Assembly: GCA_019055375.1 (NCBI GenBank)
Contig: JAHQIW010004625.1
Location: 248,001 to 312,000 of the forward strand
DNA length: 64,000 nucleotides
From: Parelaphostrongylus tenuis
Taxonomy: Eukaryota; Nematoda; Chromadorea; Rhabditida; Metastrongylidae
Direction of reading: 5' to 3'
Each line of letters starts with the position of its first letter. Position 1 is the stretch's first letter. Positions 21,223 through 31,259 of this stretch are shown here, piece after piece. The notes under the pieces were generated by a model. It saw nothing but the letters and a program-made list of their open reading frames with translations. It did no database searches and was not told the DNA's origin. A program made the position numbers and the translations under genes.

Positions 21223-21835
21223 GTAAATTTTTAGCAGTTGTCAGATTTGTGACTTCGCCATGGGGCCCGTGAGACAAATACATCGGTTCCTAAGTTTGCT
21301 CGTATTTTAACACTCTTGTGGCTATATTTCTCATTGTACCTTGCCGCTAAACATGAATTTAGCCAAAATGAAAAACAAAATTGTGATCTTAACCACGGCT
21401 CAAGCTTGATTGGGGCTCAATGCCGATTCAAACTCGCTGCGAGCGATTGCTGACAGTCACCCCAACGGTTTAAGCACAGCTGAAAGTAAGGCAGAGCGAG
21501 AGCTCCATGGTATAGTGGAAAGCTAAGGGATCACCGGAAAGGATGATCAAACGTTCAAAGCCTCTTGGCCTTTAAATTTTGCTCGTATCTCAGAGATCTT
21601 GCCGTTATATCTCACATCATACTCGACCGTGGGAGGTGAATTGGATGCACGTAGGAGATATGTAAGGATGCATCAACAATAAATTATTTCAAGAACTGCA
21701 GCATTTATGACGCTAAATGAACGATCCTGAAATCAAAGAAAAGATATCTCTGCAATTACTGACGAGCGTAAAGTAAAAAGATGTTTTCAAATGTATCGCA
21801 GGCAAAATACAGATAACCACCTACGACTCAAATTT

Positions 21836-22290
21836 TTTTTTGTTTAACCGCTTCTGGCAGTAGTATGATGTTTCAAATATAACCATTGATATAGAGTGAT
21901 GTGCGGAACTATCGCGTCAGGCGGAACTAGAAACGTCACTCTTTGAGCGAGCACGTGCTCTATCCGTTACACTACTAACACCCATCTTGCACACCAGTCT
22001 CCCTACGCTATGGCTCATCTATCTGTCAGCCGCCAGCCATCAACGGCTTGGCCCGGGTAGTCGGTCTCGACATTGAACCCAGTCACGCTGACAAATACTG
22101 GGCGTTAAAGAACTACCCGGGCCAGGTTGTTGATGGGCGGCTGACAGATAGATGAGCCAAGCGTAGAAAGACTGGTGTGCAAAATGGACGTCAGTAGTGT
22201 AGCGGATAGAACGCGCTCCCGGAAAGAGTGAGGTGCTGGTTCTAAACCCGCCTGACGCAATAGTTTTGCACATCACTCTACATCAACCAC
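21836..22290. mobile_element. tRNA-like foldback element, family 2, full palindrome
   Basis: Both arms end in an inverted repeat related to ATGATGTTTCAAATAT and GATATAGAGTGATGTGC. A long nearly perfect inner palindrome (CTCATCTATCTGTCAGCCGC around 22017 and its complement around 22138) surrounds the centre. The right arm holds a plus-strand tRNA-like core (about 22194-22262) with A box GTGTAGCGGATAG, anticodon arm CGCTC-CCGGAAA-GAGTG and B box GGTTCTAAACC; the left arm holds the mirror copy. No ORF of its own. Confidence 0.75.
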
Positions 22291-22394
22291 GCACAACCTT
22301 TACCAACGCTTTTTCTCCCTTCAGGCTTCGATTTTTGTGTTCTTTGAAGAGCACAGAGATTTGAAGCTGCTAATTTTCTACCTGGCCTGTCATC

Positions 22395-22530
22395 ACCTTT
22401 TTTATTTAGCGGATCTTAGTACTACTTACATTCGCTTCGCTTCCTCTCACCTACCCTCCACAAACGTCTTCAAACATTTCATGTGCTGCTTCGCTTCAGC
22501 TTGAGGATTCCGTCTTCTTCATGAATGCCG
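22395..22530 (-). repeat. SINE body fragment, reverse orientation
   Basis: The complement reads GGTGAGAGGAAGCGAAGCGA and GTACTAAGATCCGC, matching the type 2 SINE body at 26300-26360. Truncated at the head. Confidence 0.5.
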
Positions 22531-22904
22531 TAGAGTACTGGTCAAGACGATTTCCTTCGTCATTTTGGAGGCAGACTAGCCGAGGCATTTCCCAATTGTT
22601 TAGCTGATTGATTACAAGAGACTATGAAAGATCGATTCTCATTAAACCTTGTTGAAAAAATCAGTAATTTTCACATGATGGAACTTACCCGACGTTGGTG
22701 TAGAAACAGTTATTTGGCCAATAAATCGACATCTTCGTTCTCTCCAAAGCCGATAATTCTAGTCAGTTCTTCACCGATGTTCGTTTATCAACACCGCGCT
22801 ACTCCGTCCTCAAAGATGCCAGTAGTGTAGAAAAGTTGTTCCAGATTTCGCCAAAATATTAGCTTTTCTCATTTTATTTCATATTAGTCTCACACCATGG
22901 GCGC

Positions 22905-23165
22905 TATAGCCGAGTGGTAGTGATGGTCGTCGCAGCACGCGCGGAGCTGAATCCCACCCGCCAACTTTCTGTCGTCAGCAACGAACGCACCGTGGAACGC
23001 CACAGCTAGGGTATCCTCGAAATTCATAGGAGACGTGCTCAGCAAGTATTCTACGATGTTCAGGAAGAAAACCGAAAAACGAAATGATTGCTAGAGGCAC
23101 TGGGATCCGCACAGAAAAAAAAACACTGAGGACGGGCCAATAAAGTGTCAAAAGACATTTCAAGC
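22905..23165 (+). repeat. tRNA-derived SINE, type 2
   Basis: The head GCTATAGCCGAGTGGTAGTG is a Leu/Ser-like tRNA A-box region; GTGGAACGCCACAGC, TATTCTACGATGTTCAGG, ACTGGGATCCGCACAG, an A-run and CAATAAAGTG follow in the same order as at 26146. The 62-codon minus-strand frame is a shadow. Confidence 0.75.
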
Positions 23166-23179
23166 TGTTGCTTATACAT

Positions 23180-23510
23180 ATAGGGCTAGGTTAGTGCAGT
23201 GGCTAGTGATTTAGTGTGCCATAAAGCGAGGTGAGAAGCATAACGCTAATCTGAACACTCACTCCAACACTCTTTTGTAATCGCAACTGAGCGTCTAACG
23301 TTCTAACACGATTACCCACGAGTTGAAACAAAAATCGTCACGACCACGTTCCTACGCCATTCATGAAGAAGGCAAAATTCTCAATCAGTGCCCAAATCAA
23401 CACGAAAATCCTTTTAAGAAATTTGTGGGAGACGAATAAGAGGAAGCGAATCGAATGTTGAAAGTGCTGGGATTCCGCACAGTAAATTCGTCGACTCATG
23501 TAAAATAAAA
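23180..23510 (+). repeat. SINE-related repeat with a tRNA-like head
   Basis: GGTTAGTGCAGTGGCTAGTG looks like an A box at 23189; further on, CATTCATGAAGAAGGC and GAGGAAGCGAATCGAATG with GTGCTGGGATTCCGCACAG match the type 2 SINE body. The copy is diverged but nearly full length, directly following another SINE. Confidence 0.55.
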
Positions 23511-23768
23511 TGGTTATTCATCACAAGCTCCAAGTTCCAGTGTCATGACAATCCCAGTGCTCCTCTTAATTTATTCGCTTTCTTGGCTTCCTTTCTTCAT
23601 CGATGTCGCTGATAGTCGCTCGAGTAGTCGCCTTGGAATCGTCAAATCGCTCTACTAATACGTTCCTATGCATTTGAGACAACGCTCTACTGACCTTTTG
23701 AAATTGGTTGTAACTTTCTGCAAGCAAGTCTGGAACCCAAATGCAGACCTAACAATAAGTGATTTCAG

Positions 23769-24686
23769 TAACCAGGATAATTTGAGCGAATCAACGCCCA
23801 TAAGTATTGCAAGTGTACCACTAACCACTAAACTACACGTACTTTTGATTAACTTATACTTGAGCTTTCCACAAAAACGTGGTGAGAGTGCTTGCGACAA
23901 TCAGACTACGTTATGCGAATCAATTTCAAAGATTAGCTGAAGGAATGCTTTCTAACTTGAGCTCATGCAACAAGGGGAACCCATGCATACAGTGCGCCTT
24001 GTTGAGCTTTATGTGAGTAAATCTTGCACGCATTAGGGACGCGTGAAGGCATTCAGTGTTACCCACTCTGGTCGCAGAGTGATTGATGATACAACTGAAG
24101 CTTATCAAATAAGCCTTTTATTCACTGGTCGTTTATCGATGGATGCCGGCTTTCATGTTATAAAAACTCAAAAGCTTTAAAACAATGCTAAAACGTCCCC
24201 TTACATCATAATTGCTGTATTCATGCGCTCAAGGAAACGTGTATGAATAAGTCGACCACTTGCTGTTATTATTGATTATTCAGTTCTTTATTCAATGGCA
24301 AAAATCCCTTCTCTCAAATGTCTCCCTCATCTGTGGTTGCTTCATAATATTCTTGCTAACTGTTAACATCCTAGCTTTTCTGAAAATTTTTCTAGTAATT
24401 TATATCTATAAATTTTAGTACACTTTTTTAAGCTAGATTTGCGACAATTTACAGAGGCGTTGCAAGAGAGGGAAACGAGTTAGAAGAGTTTTCGGCTCAA
24501 GTGGAGACTACGAAATCGGATGTTCAAATGAATGACAACAAGTCTAAATACGGTTCCATGGACACTCTCAAAAAGAAGAATGAAAAGAAAATTGGCAAAG
24601 TCGCAAAGAAAGTTGACGATGATAATATTCTTCCCAGAGAAATTGATCTTTTATTGAAGGCTATGTTCCCATCGTACAGAAATTAG
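23769..24686 (+). CDS. Putative gene end, three exons: 23769-23803, 23865-24012, 24455-24686
   Basis: Exon a follows tgatttcag and reads NQDNLSESTPI; a 61-nt intron leads to exon b (HKNVVRVLATIRLRYANQF, LSSCNKGNPCIQCALLSF), which ends TTTAT before GTGAGT; after 442 nt and caatttacag, exon c reads GVAREGNELEEFSAQVETTK, a Lys/Asp-rich middle and LPREIDLLLKAMFPSYRN then TAG. Phases agree at both joins. The 24284-24394 stretch also looks like an exon (a hydrophobic FIIFLLTVNILAFL segment) but does not fit the phase. The C-terminal part is charged and probably disordered. No domain is recognised; upstream exons are missing. Confidence 0.5.
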
Positions 24687-24942
24687 CTATTCTATAGATG
24701 CAAAGCATTTATTCTGTTACGTTTGCAGATGTATGGTAAAAATGATTATCTGATAAAGATTACGATAACGTAGAAAGCATACATAGACGGAAATAATTCA
24801 CGGAAGGTGCAATACACTGGCGCAGTACTGAAAATGTGGAATTCTTGACTCTTTTCAATCGACGCTCTCAGAAATTACTATTCGTCAGAGCCCCACTGGC
24901 TCAGCCAGCAGCTTAAGAATCAAGAAAACAAGACATTTTAGG

Positions 24943-25100
24943 TTTGTGCTGCCTTTTTCGTAGTTTTATGGGGTTTCATATATACCTAAGAGAATTGAGT
25001 GGTGGGCAAAAATACGAGCTCAACGGGAGTCGAATCCGCGTTTCATCCATACCGAGGGCGCGTGCTACCACTGCACCACCGAGGTACATTCGCACACTTT
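24943..25100 (-). repeat. tRNA-like foldback element, family 1, left half only
   Basis: It has the left terminus TATATACCTAAGAGAATTGAG and the minus-strand tRNA core (B box GGATTCGACTCC, A box GCAGTGGTAG), but no right arm. It is a truncated solo arm. Confidence 0.7.
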
Positions 25101-25294
25101 AGTTAAAAGTCTATTCCTTTTAAGTATTCTATGTTCATAGATAAGAAATATTGAACACAGCGATGGAATTTGATGAGATTTACTGATTTGGAGCAGTTCT
25201 TTCCTGCGTAATAATCTATTTCGAATAAACCTAAAGACTATCGTTGTATTTCAGTGAAACTTTCGTTGTAAAAAAATTTGAACTCAGGCGGTTA

Positions 25295-25561
25295 TCATTT
25301 ACGAAAAAAATAATCTTGTAAATACCTTGCTAAAGTGGTCAGCTGGAAGGCTAAAGTTTTTTTTTGGTGATTTGGATTACGGAACAACTGTAATACTGAC
25401 TGAGGCAACTTGTGTGGAACGTGATTATACTTTGAGGTATTTCTTTCCTTAATGACTTTCACAATCGCCGATATGAAAGCAATGGGTTGGACGTTCATTG
25501 CAGTAAAAGACATGAGAAGTTTCCTCGCGCAAACCAAAGCTGTCTGTGTGTAATATTCCAT
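25295..25561 (-). CDS. Putative 88-residue protein
   Basis: The ATG-started frame reads MEYYTQTALVCARKLLMSF, continues VQPIAFISAIVKVIKERN and NHVPHKLPQSVLQLFRNPN, and ends YLQDYFFRK then TAA. It is one of the longer ATG-started frames of the window and reads like a real helical protein. An optional 43-nt intron could be removed near CAAA/GTATAA. No family or neighbour gives a function. Confidence 0.35.
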   Translation of the reverse strand: MEYYTQTALVCARKLLMSFTAMNVQPIAFISAIVKVIKERNTSKYNHVPHKLPQSVLQLFRNPNHQKKTLAFQLTTLARYLQDYFFRK

Positions 25562-25599
25562 CCCAACGCGCAGCTTAAAAGCACAATTTTAATGCAGAC

Positions 25600-26130
25600 G
25601 AAGAGTAGTTGAATCTGCTAATTTTTCTCATAAACATATAATCCTTGAAAGAACATTATGAATGCTCTTGCTTGAACAATTGGTGTTTTTCCTCTGAGTG
25701 ATCTGATCCCATTTAGGTGCTCAGTGGCTGACTTGAACATAAATGGTGGTATTTTCTTGAACATTGATACCATCCTTTACTATGATTTGAAAACATTCAA
25801 TATCAAAAAATAAAAAGGATCATTCATCGGTTAACATTGATTTCTCAATTTTGAATGCATTAATCATCTCGAAACAATTATATCATTCATAAACAATCTA
25901 TGTAGAAAAGTAATAAAGGGAAAGAGCTGTCTCAAACTGTGAATTTACTCTAAGCTATCTTATGAGCTGTCTCTTTTATTTGGAAATCAGCGTGAGGTTG
26001 GTACACCTTCAAAACTGACGGTTAGAGTGTTTTGGGCATTTTACCTTTCTTAGAGCTGTTACGCCACTTATATAAGTATGGTCAGCGCTGTGCTCTCACA
26101 CACAAAAAAAATAATATAGAGATCATAATT
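25600..26130. other. No supported gene
   Basis: AT-rich sequence with short frames only; no repeat signature was recognised. Confidence 0.4.
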
Positions 26131-26145
26131 ACTTTACACTATGAG

Positions 26146-26415
26146 GAAGCGCCATGGTCGAGTGGATGTGATGCTCGTCGCGGCGCGCGTGGAGCCGAGC
26201 ACCACCCCCACCTCTCTCCGGCAGTCAACAGCAACGTCGTATGGAACGCCACAGCAAGAGTATCCTCGAGATTGCAAGGAGATTCACTCAACCAATATTC
26301 TACGGTGTTCAAGAAGAAGACGAAAACTGAATTGAATGCTAGAAGTACTGAGATCGCACAGTGAAAAAAAAAACACGGATGTGACGACGGATCAAATAAA
26401 GTGCTAAAGTTTACA
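26146..26415 (+). repeat. tRNA-derived SINE, type 2, reference copy
   Basis: The head GCGCCATGGTCGAGTGGATG resembles a tRNA A box, GGAGCCGAGCACC stands where the B box should be, then TGGAACGCCACAGCAAG, TATTCTACGGTGTTCAAG, GAATTGAATGCTAGAAGTAC, an A-run and a GATCAAATAAAGTG tail. The tail carries an AATAAA-like motif. Open frames on both strands here are shadows. Confidence 0.75.
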
Positions 26416-26769
26416 ATGAATTGATGAATATAAACTTCAAACATTCATGGGCAGCAACACACAGGTGATCTTTCCCATACAAGTGTTCATAATGCTCTGA
26501 AAGAGGCGAAGTGGCCGAAACGTCATTAGTCGATTTCGTAAGAAACAAAATAAGTTAAGTGAAGTGTAAAACTATCGCGTATGCAAGGAGTGAGTGACAA
26601 TTCCGGTGACCGGTGCGATGTGACCGAAATTCTCCAACTAGTGATATTATTTCGCCTCCAGCGATTCAGATTTCTGAGTCATGCCAGCGATGCTACTTCC
26701 TCGAGTATTTACTGCTCTTCCTTGACATTCATTGACATATAGTCGAAGACCGTGGCTAAAAACATAATA

Positions 26770-27021
26770 TTATATTGAAATTGATGAATAAACTCTTATG
26801 GAAAAACAAGAAAAAATCGTTATTGTACACTGCAGTCTGCTTCTCAAAATTGAAACATCAGCTGAGTTTTCTTGAAAAAAAAGTTTTTCCTTTCTAACGG
26901 AGGGTGTACAAACTTTACTGTAATCATACAGTCTCTGCATATGTAAACTGAATTTTGCACAAGATAGCACTACTCTATGGGACGGCAACCGGCTAAAGAT
27001 TTTTCTACCATTTAGAGCCAT
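26770..27021 (-). CDS. Putative 83-residue basic protein
   Basis: The ATG-started frame reads MALNGRKIFSRLPSHRVVLS, KFSLHMQRLYDYSKV and TPSVRKEKLFFQENSADVS before an AT-driven C-terminus and TAA. The first 55 codons look more coding than the rest, so the true gene may splice out after them. The N-terminus is basic and Ser/Leu-rich, compatible with a mitochondrial presequence, but this is only an impression. Confidence 0.25.
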   Translation of the reverse strand: MALNGRKIFSRLPSHRVVLSCAKFSLHMQRLYDYSKVCTPSVRKEKLFFQENSADVSILRSRLQCTITIFSCFSIRVYSSISI

Positions 27022-27369
27022 ATCAGTATCAATTCATATAGCTTTGACACTGGAAATGGAAAGAAAGGAAATGGTGATGCCGGCTTGATGAGTAAATGCC
27101 TTGAATCGCATGAGCCTCCAATTAGCTCTTTTCTGACATCTAAACACAACTGATCTCATCTCAGAAGAGACAAATGAAATCAACACAATCGCATGAAGAC
27201 CCGTCTGAGCCACGGAAGCTCTCAGCCATAAAGAATGCCAGAATGTGGGCTCAAGAAATGATCACTAAACTAGAAACTACAGCTGTGCGACTCATATACC
27301 ATAGTAAGAATTTGTAAAGGAAGAGCGGAGAACTCGAAATGACAAGCCAAAATAGCGACAATGAACGGA

Positions 27370-27573
27370 TTATTCTATGAGCCCACATAAACAAACCGAA
27401 CTATGCTGATGCAACTCGACTACCGGCATGTCTGCCGCATTTGATGATGGCGTTGAATCATCAACTTGACGTGAATTGAAAGCGGCTGGACACCTAGATG
27501 TGAACAATTTCAGAACGATTTCCCTAGGAGTATGTTCAAATCCATTATAGAGGCCAATATAAGACAAATATTC
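27370..27573 (-). CDS. Putative terminal exon, LisH-like start, unknown protein
   Basis: After tatatttgattaag the frame EYLSYIGLYNGFEHTPREIV continues with LKLFTSRCPAAFNSRQVDD and ends HQHSSVCLCGLIE then TAA, 67 residues. The opening x-YL...GL..-F...  outline is reminiscent of LisH dimerisation motifs, without enough detail to claim it. Four Cys occur in the C-terminal 40 residues. No upstream exon was assigned. Confidence 0.35.
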   Translation of the reverse strand, partial: EYLSYIGLYNGFEHTPREIVLKLFTSRCPAAFNSRQVDDSTPSSNAADMPVVELHQHSSVCLCGLIE

Positions 27574-28054
27574 CTTAATCAAATATAACAGGTCATTTTA
27601 TAGAATTCTAATTTTGACTTCTTTTCTTTGATTTTCCAGGTAAATCGGCTTTTCTATCGAAATAGACCAGTTGGGGGTTCTGTGGGCGAGCTTTGTTATT
27701 CTACTGAGCAGTCTGTTTTGCTAATTCGGCTTTATTTCCAATGTTATTCGATACTTTTCCCATATCCGCACCCATTTCCAACATTCGGGAACAACTCGTT
27801 TTCTTCTTAGGCTTAGGGTTTAGTGACTATTCGATGGCTCATACCCTAGAAATTCTATCTGAACTTCATTATTGAAAAGGCTATTTTTAGTATTTTACAG
27901 AAGCAAAAAATAAATGATGTTTTACATTGGGCGATTATTGGCTGCTGTTTGTGCGACTTATTCGAAATTGTTTTCTGTGGAGATCGCTAAGTTTTTTGTA
28001 TCCTAAGTGTCGAACAAGCTTTGCTCTATCGTTGTATAACTTTATGGCTTTTAT

Positions 28055-28160
28055 TATGATTATATATTATATATTGTATGTTATTGCATATTATTATATA
28101 TTATTATATATATTACTTATTATGATTAAATGTTATTATATATTATTACATATTGATTAA
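28055..28160. repeat. AT-rich satellite-like tract (TATTATA units)
   Basis: Degenerate units of TATTATATATTA and TATTATGATTA repeat for about 100 bp. The open frame through it is an artefact of the repeat. The stretch 28160-29150 has no supported gene. Confidence 0.7.
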
Positions 28161-29159
28161 TAAATTCGCTGCTAAGCTTGAGCCTAAGCAGCCTAAAACC
28201 TATGCACAACCAGGTACATATTCGCATAAAGGAAATCTCGAATTATCAGAATCACATGCTCAATATAGAGTTTTTCTTCAAAGATTTTTTCTTCAAGAGA
28301 AAATATGTTCGACTTAATGATAAAGTTGCGCGCCACATGTGAATCACCCTGGGTGGTCAGTCAACCCCTCGGTCGATACACATCCACTCACACTTCCTAA
28401 CCGAGTAGAAAAAATGTGCGCCAAATGCGAAACCCAATTTTCCTCAGGCTGCTACAATATATTTAAAAATTCCTTTTCAGCAACAAATACACGATCAAAA
28501 TGTTCGAGAATCAGTCTGTCGAATGATTACTAAAAGTTAGGCGGGATCTCTGTCCAGCGAAAAACGCTCCAAATATGAGACACAATTTTGTTTTTCACTG
28601 CCGCAGTGCTGGAAAGTCTTCTAAAAGAACACAGTGCTAAAGGTGCAAAGATTTAACATATCGAATGCTTGCTAAAGCTCTAGGTTTAAGCAGAAAATTT
28701 ATCCTTCTCAAAAAGGTTGGAAATGAGTGCGGATAACGGAAAGTAACCATTGATTTCCCAATAATTCTTTCACAGTTTTTTTACCTCAACATTTGCTCGT
28801 GTATAAAAGTACACCTATGTTGATTGCTTAACACGACTCTTCATACTATTTTTATCCAAAGCTGTCAAATAAAAAGCGAAGACAGAGCAGGAATAAATAA
28901 AAATAAACAAAAACTACAGAGAATAAATTCACTCATAATTTTGATGATTTCAATTAGCAACATATTATAAAGTATCCATACTCATATTGGAATTGCTCTT
29001 TATCCTGGAAAATACAAAAATTCCAATAAACCATTTGAATAGCCGAGCCTTGTCAAATTCTTCTACTACATTTACAGCACAAAGTCAGTGAATTAGTTCT
29101 AACTCTCGTGTGATAATTTTCTTCTAGGCAGAATTCAAATAGTAACGTTTTCGACTTAC

Positions 29160-29354
29160 CAAAATTCGCGGGTCATGTAGGCGATAGAGAGCATCCACAA
29201 AAACAAAAGCGCCCAGCCAAGATATCGTATCTGTTCGTCAAAAGTAAATGATGCTCGGGCAGCAAGCAGGCTCTCCATGTAATCCATTGATCTATCCGTA
29301 ACCATATTCATATTGTAGTTGTACTTATGTAGATTCGAAGAACACAAAAAACGA
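29160..29354 (-). CDS. Putative exon with a transmembrane helix and a consensus 5' splice site
   Basis: On the minus strand ttctattgcgcag precedes the exon and TTTTG/GTAAGT ends it, a perfect donor. If translation starts at the ATG at 29311 it reads MNMVTDRSMDYMESLLAARA, then FDEQIRYLGWALLFLWMLSI, a clear membrane helix, and AYMTREF before the splice (phase 2). The upstream 43 nt would be a 5' UTR, or coding if this is an internal exon (frame open). A membrane protein is inferred; partners and further exons below 29160 were not found. Confidence 0.5.
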
Positions 29355-30172
29355 CTGCGCAATAGAAATGACCATAAAGAACAGGTGCAAAATGAAAATG
29401 CGACGATGACAAAAAGTGCAGAAGATTGGAAATGCCCTTTTTTTGTATTGCACTAAATATCAATAGTGCCCTTATGCGGCAAAATTAAACAAATGGCGTT
29501 GATCACTCTTCTACGAAAATCCCTTATATGCAAACCTATTCGTGGCATCGTAGATAAGTATATGCATGCCATTTAGTGTTTTTATTCTTTTATGACATGA
29601 CGGTTTTCCTTTGAATATACTAATCAGGTAGTGACGGTCAATAAAGGAAAGTTAACAGATATTGTTACCAAAATAAGTAAATGACTATATGTTGCTTTCA
29701 TATTTCACACTGTCAAAATCAGTTACAACTACATTATTGGGTCCGTATACTAAACAGGGAAGAATTGAGAAAACCTGAGAGGTTCTATAAAGCAAAATTA
29801 ATTTTTTATCCTCCGTATTACGAACTTACGAAGTCATTATTATTGGCATTTTTTGAAATATGATGCCGAAAGTCAGTTTTTCTCAAAATATAAAGCCATT
29901 ATACATTTCCTTCGTCTCCCCACTCTACCCCTGTCTCAGATTTCAATTACCGATGTTTGATTCGATTTTACAGTTCTATAGAAGGGAATATATAGAACTG
30001 TTCTCATGACTGCAGTTACCACTCTGATTTCTCTTAATTGAAATGCTATTCCATGGAGAATATTGTCTTTGTAAGGTCCTCCATAGGCAGACAAGTACAT
30101 TCTATTTTCATCAGTAAGGGATGTCTAGATTGTGTACAGTAGTTTGAGGGAAGTTTTGCCACTTCATCGTCA

Positions 30173-30273
30173 CTATGGATCAACTTCAAGCTCAGCGGAT
30201 CTTATCAGGAAAGTACTTTTAGCCGAGCCCCCGAAAAGATTATTAGACATCTCTCCAACTGGGTAGACAACAC
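30173..30273 (-). CDS. Putative terminal exon of an unknown protein
   Basis: A strong acceptor (gagttttttcctcag) leads in phase 1 to VVYPVGEMSNNLFGGSAKST and FLIRSAELEVDP, then TAG: 32 codons. The peptide is balanced and does not look like translated AT-rich noise. It could close the gene whose exon lies at 31082-31249, but an intermediate exon is needed because that exon leaves phase 0. Confidence 0.4.
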
Positions 30274-31081
30274 CTGAGGAAAAAACTCATTTTTGATGTC
30301 ATAGTGGTGCAGAATTAGTCATGATTTCAAGGGTTTAATAATTTGTAAAAGTACCTTCACTTACAGCAGTTGTGAGCATTGATATCTCTGATACTCACAT
30401 GCGTGACTTAGGGGAAATCGCTTTACTATTCCTGCAAAACTGAAGCGTATATACTTTTTCTTTTAGTTACTAACGTTATTAATACTTAGTCAACTGCATA
30501 AAAGTATGTATACTGATAGAAATCAAGTCTATACCATTTCACTTTGTATATCAGTTGGAATTATACAGAAAAGATCTTGTCATAAGTCTTCTGTACTTTC
30601 AAACCTTCTGTCCTTTGAGAAGATCTCAAAGCTACCTAATAGATCCATAAGTGGTATTACGAACGGATTAAAAGCAATCATTTTGAAAGTTGCCCTAGAA
30701 AGATGATGGAATTAGAAGAAAGATGGCTGCCTGACACAGCTAAGTTATATTATTTTCTATACATCTTATCTTCGAGTAGAAACTCTTCAAAAGCCTATTA
30801 GATGACATATGGAAATTATTAGACTAAAATTTGAGTGTAATGCAAGCAAAATTATTATGAAGAGTCAATATAAATCGCATCAGCTGCTTGGTTTGTCTCG
30901 AACTTTTTCGTCGCATAATCGACCAATACAACTACTAAAAAAATTTGTTATTTAAATGCTATTGTCTTATACTTACCCAAATCTAGAAACCTCCCTCGTT
31001 CTGGTGCTTATAATCGTTCTATTTCTTCATTCTCAGACAAAAAATTTCTAAAATGAGGCAATTTAGCAGCACATAACTTAC

Positions 31082-31249
31082 CGCACAAGCACTGCAGAGC
31101 CCGTGTATGCTAAACCATAGCCGTTCAAAGTTTTGTTTGTAACCCCTCAAGTCTATTTGGAACCCATCTTTGAGCCAAACAACAGAGCGATAAACCAAGT
31201 TTAAATGAAAATGCTTATGAATTACCCATTCACAAATTTTAACACGATG
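31082..31249 (-). CDS. Putative internal exon of an unknown protein
   Basis: An exon of 56 codons lies between gtccaatcag and GTGCG/GTAAGT. It reads HRVKICEWVIHKHFHLNLVY, SVVWLKDGFQIDLRGYKQNF and ERLWFSIHGLCSACA, rich in Trp, His and hydrophobics, phase 0 in and out. The consensus donor and the long open frame make it one of the better exons here. I do not recognise the family. The terminal exon at 30173 may belong to the same gene. Confidence 0.45.
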
Positions 31250-31259
31250 CTGATTGGAC

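Noticed and set aside
22624..22830. 68-codon plus frame and a minus-strand exon ending at GTCGG/GTAAGT
   Set aside because: Both strands give plausible peptides and neither has a second supporting signal.
24284..24394. Hydrophobic exon candidate (FIIFLLTVNILAFL) with a 60-nt downstream intron
   Set aside because: Its phase does not fit the following exon, whereas exon 23865-24012 does; kept out of the gene model.
26500..26545. Hammerhead-like order CTGAAAGA...GGCCGAAACGTC
   Set aside because: The first core has an extra base, stem I does not pair next to the core, and stem III would have only two pairs; too weak to call a ribozyme.
28390..28690. Possible tandem duplication of a Cys-containing block (CAKCETQFSSGCYN)
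   Set aside because: Only scattered matches between the two halves; no splice support and no stable alignment by eye.
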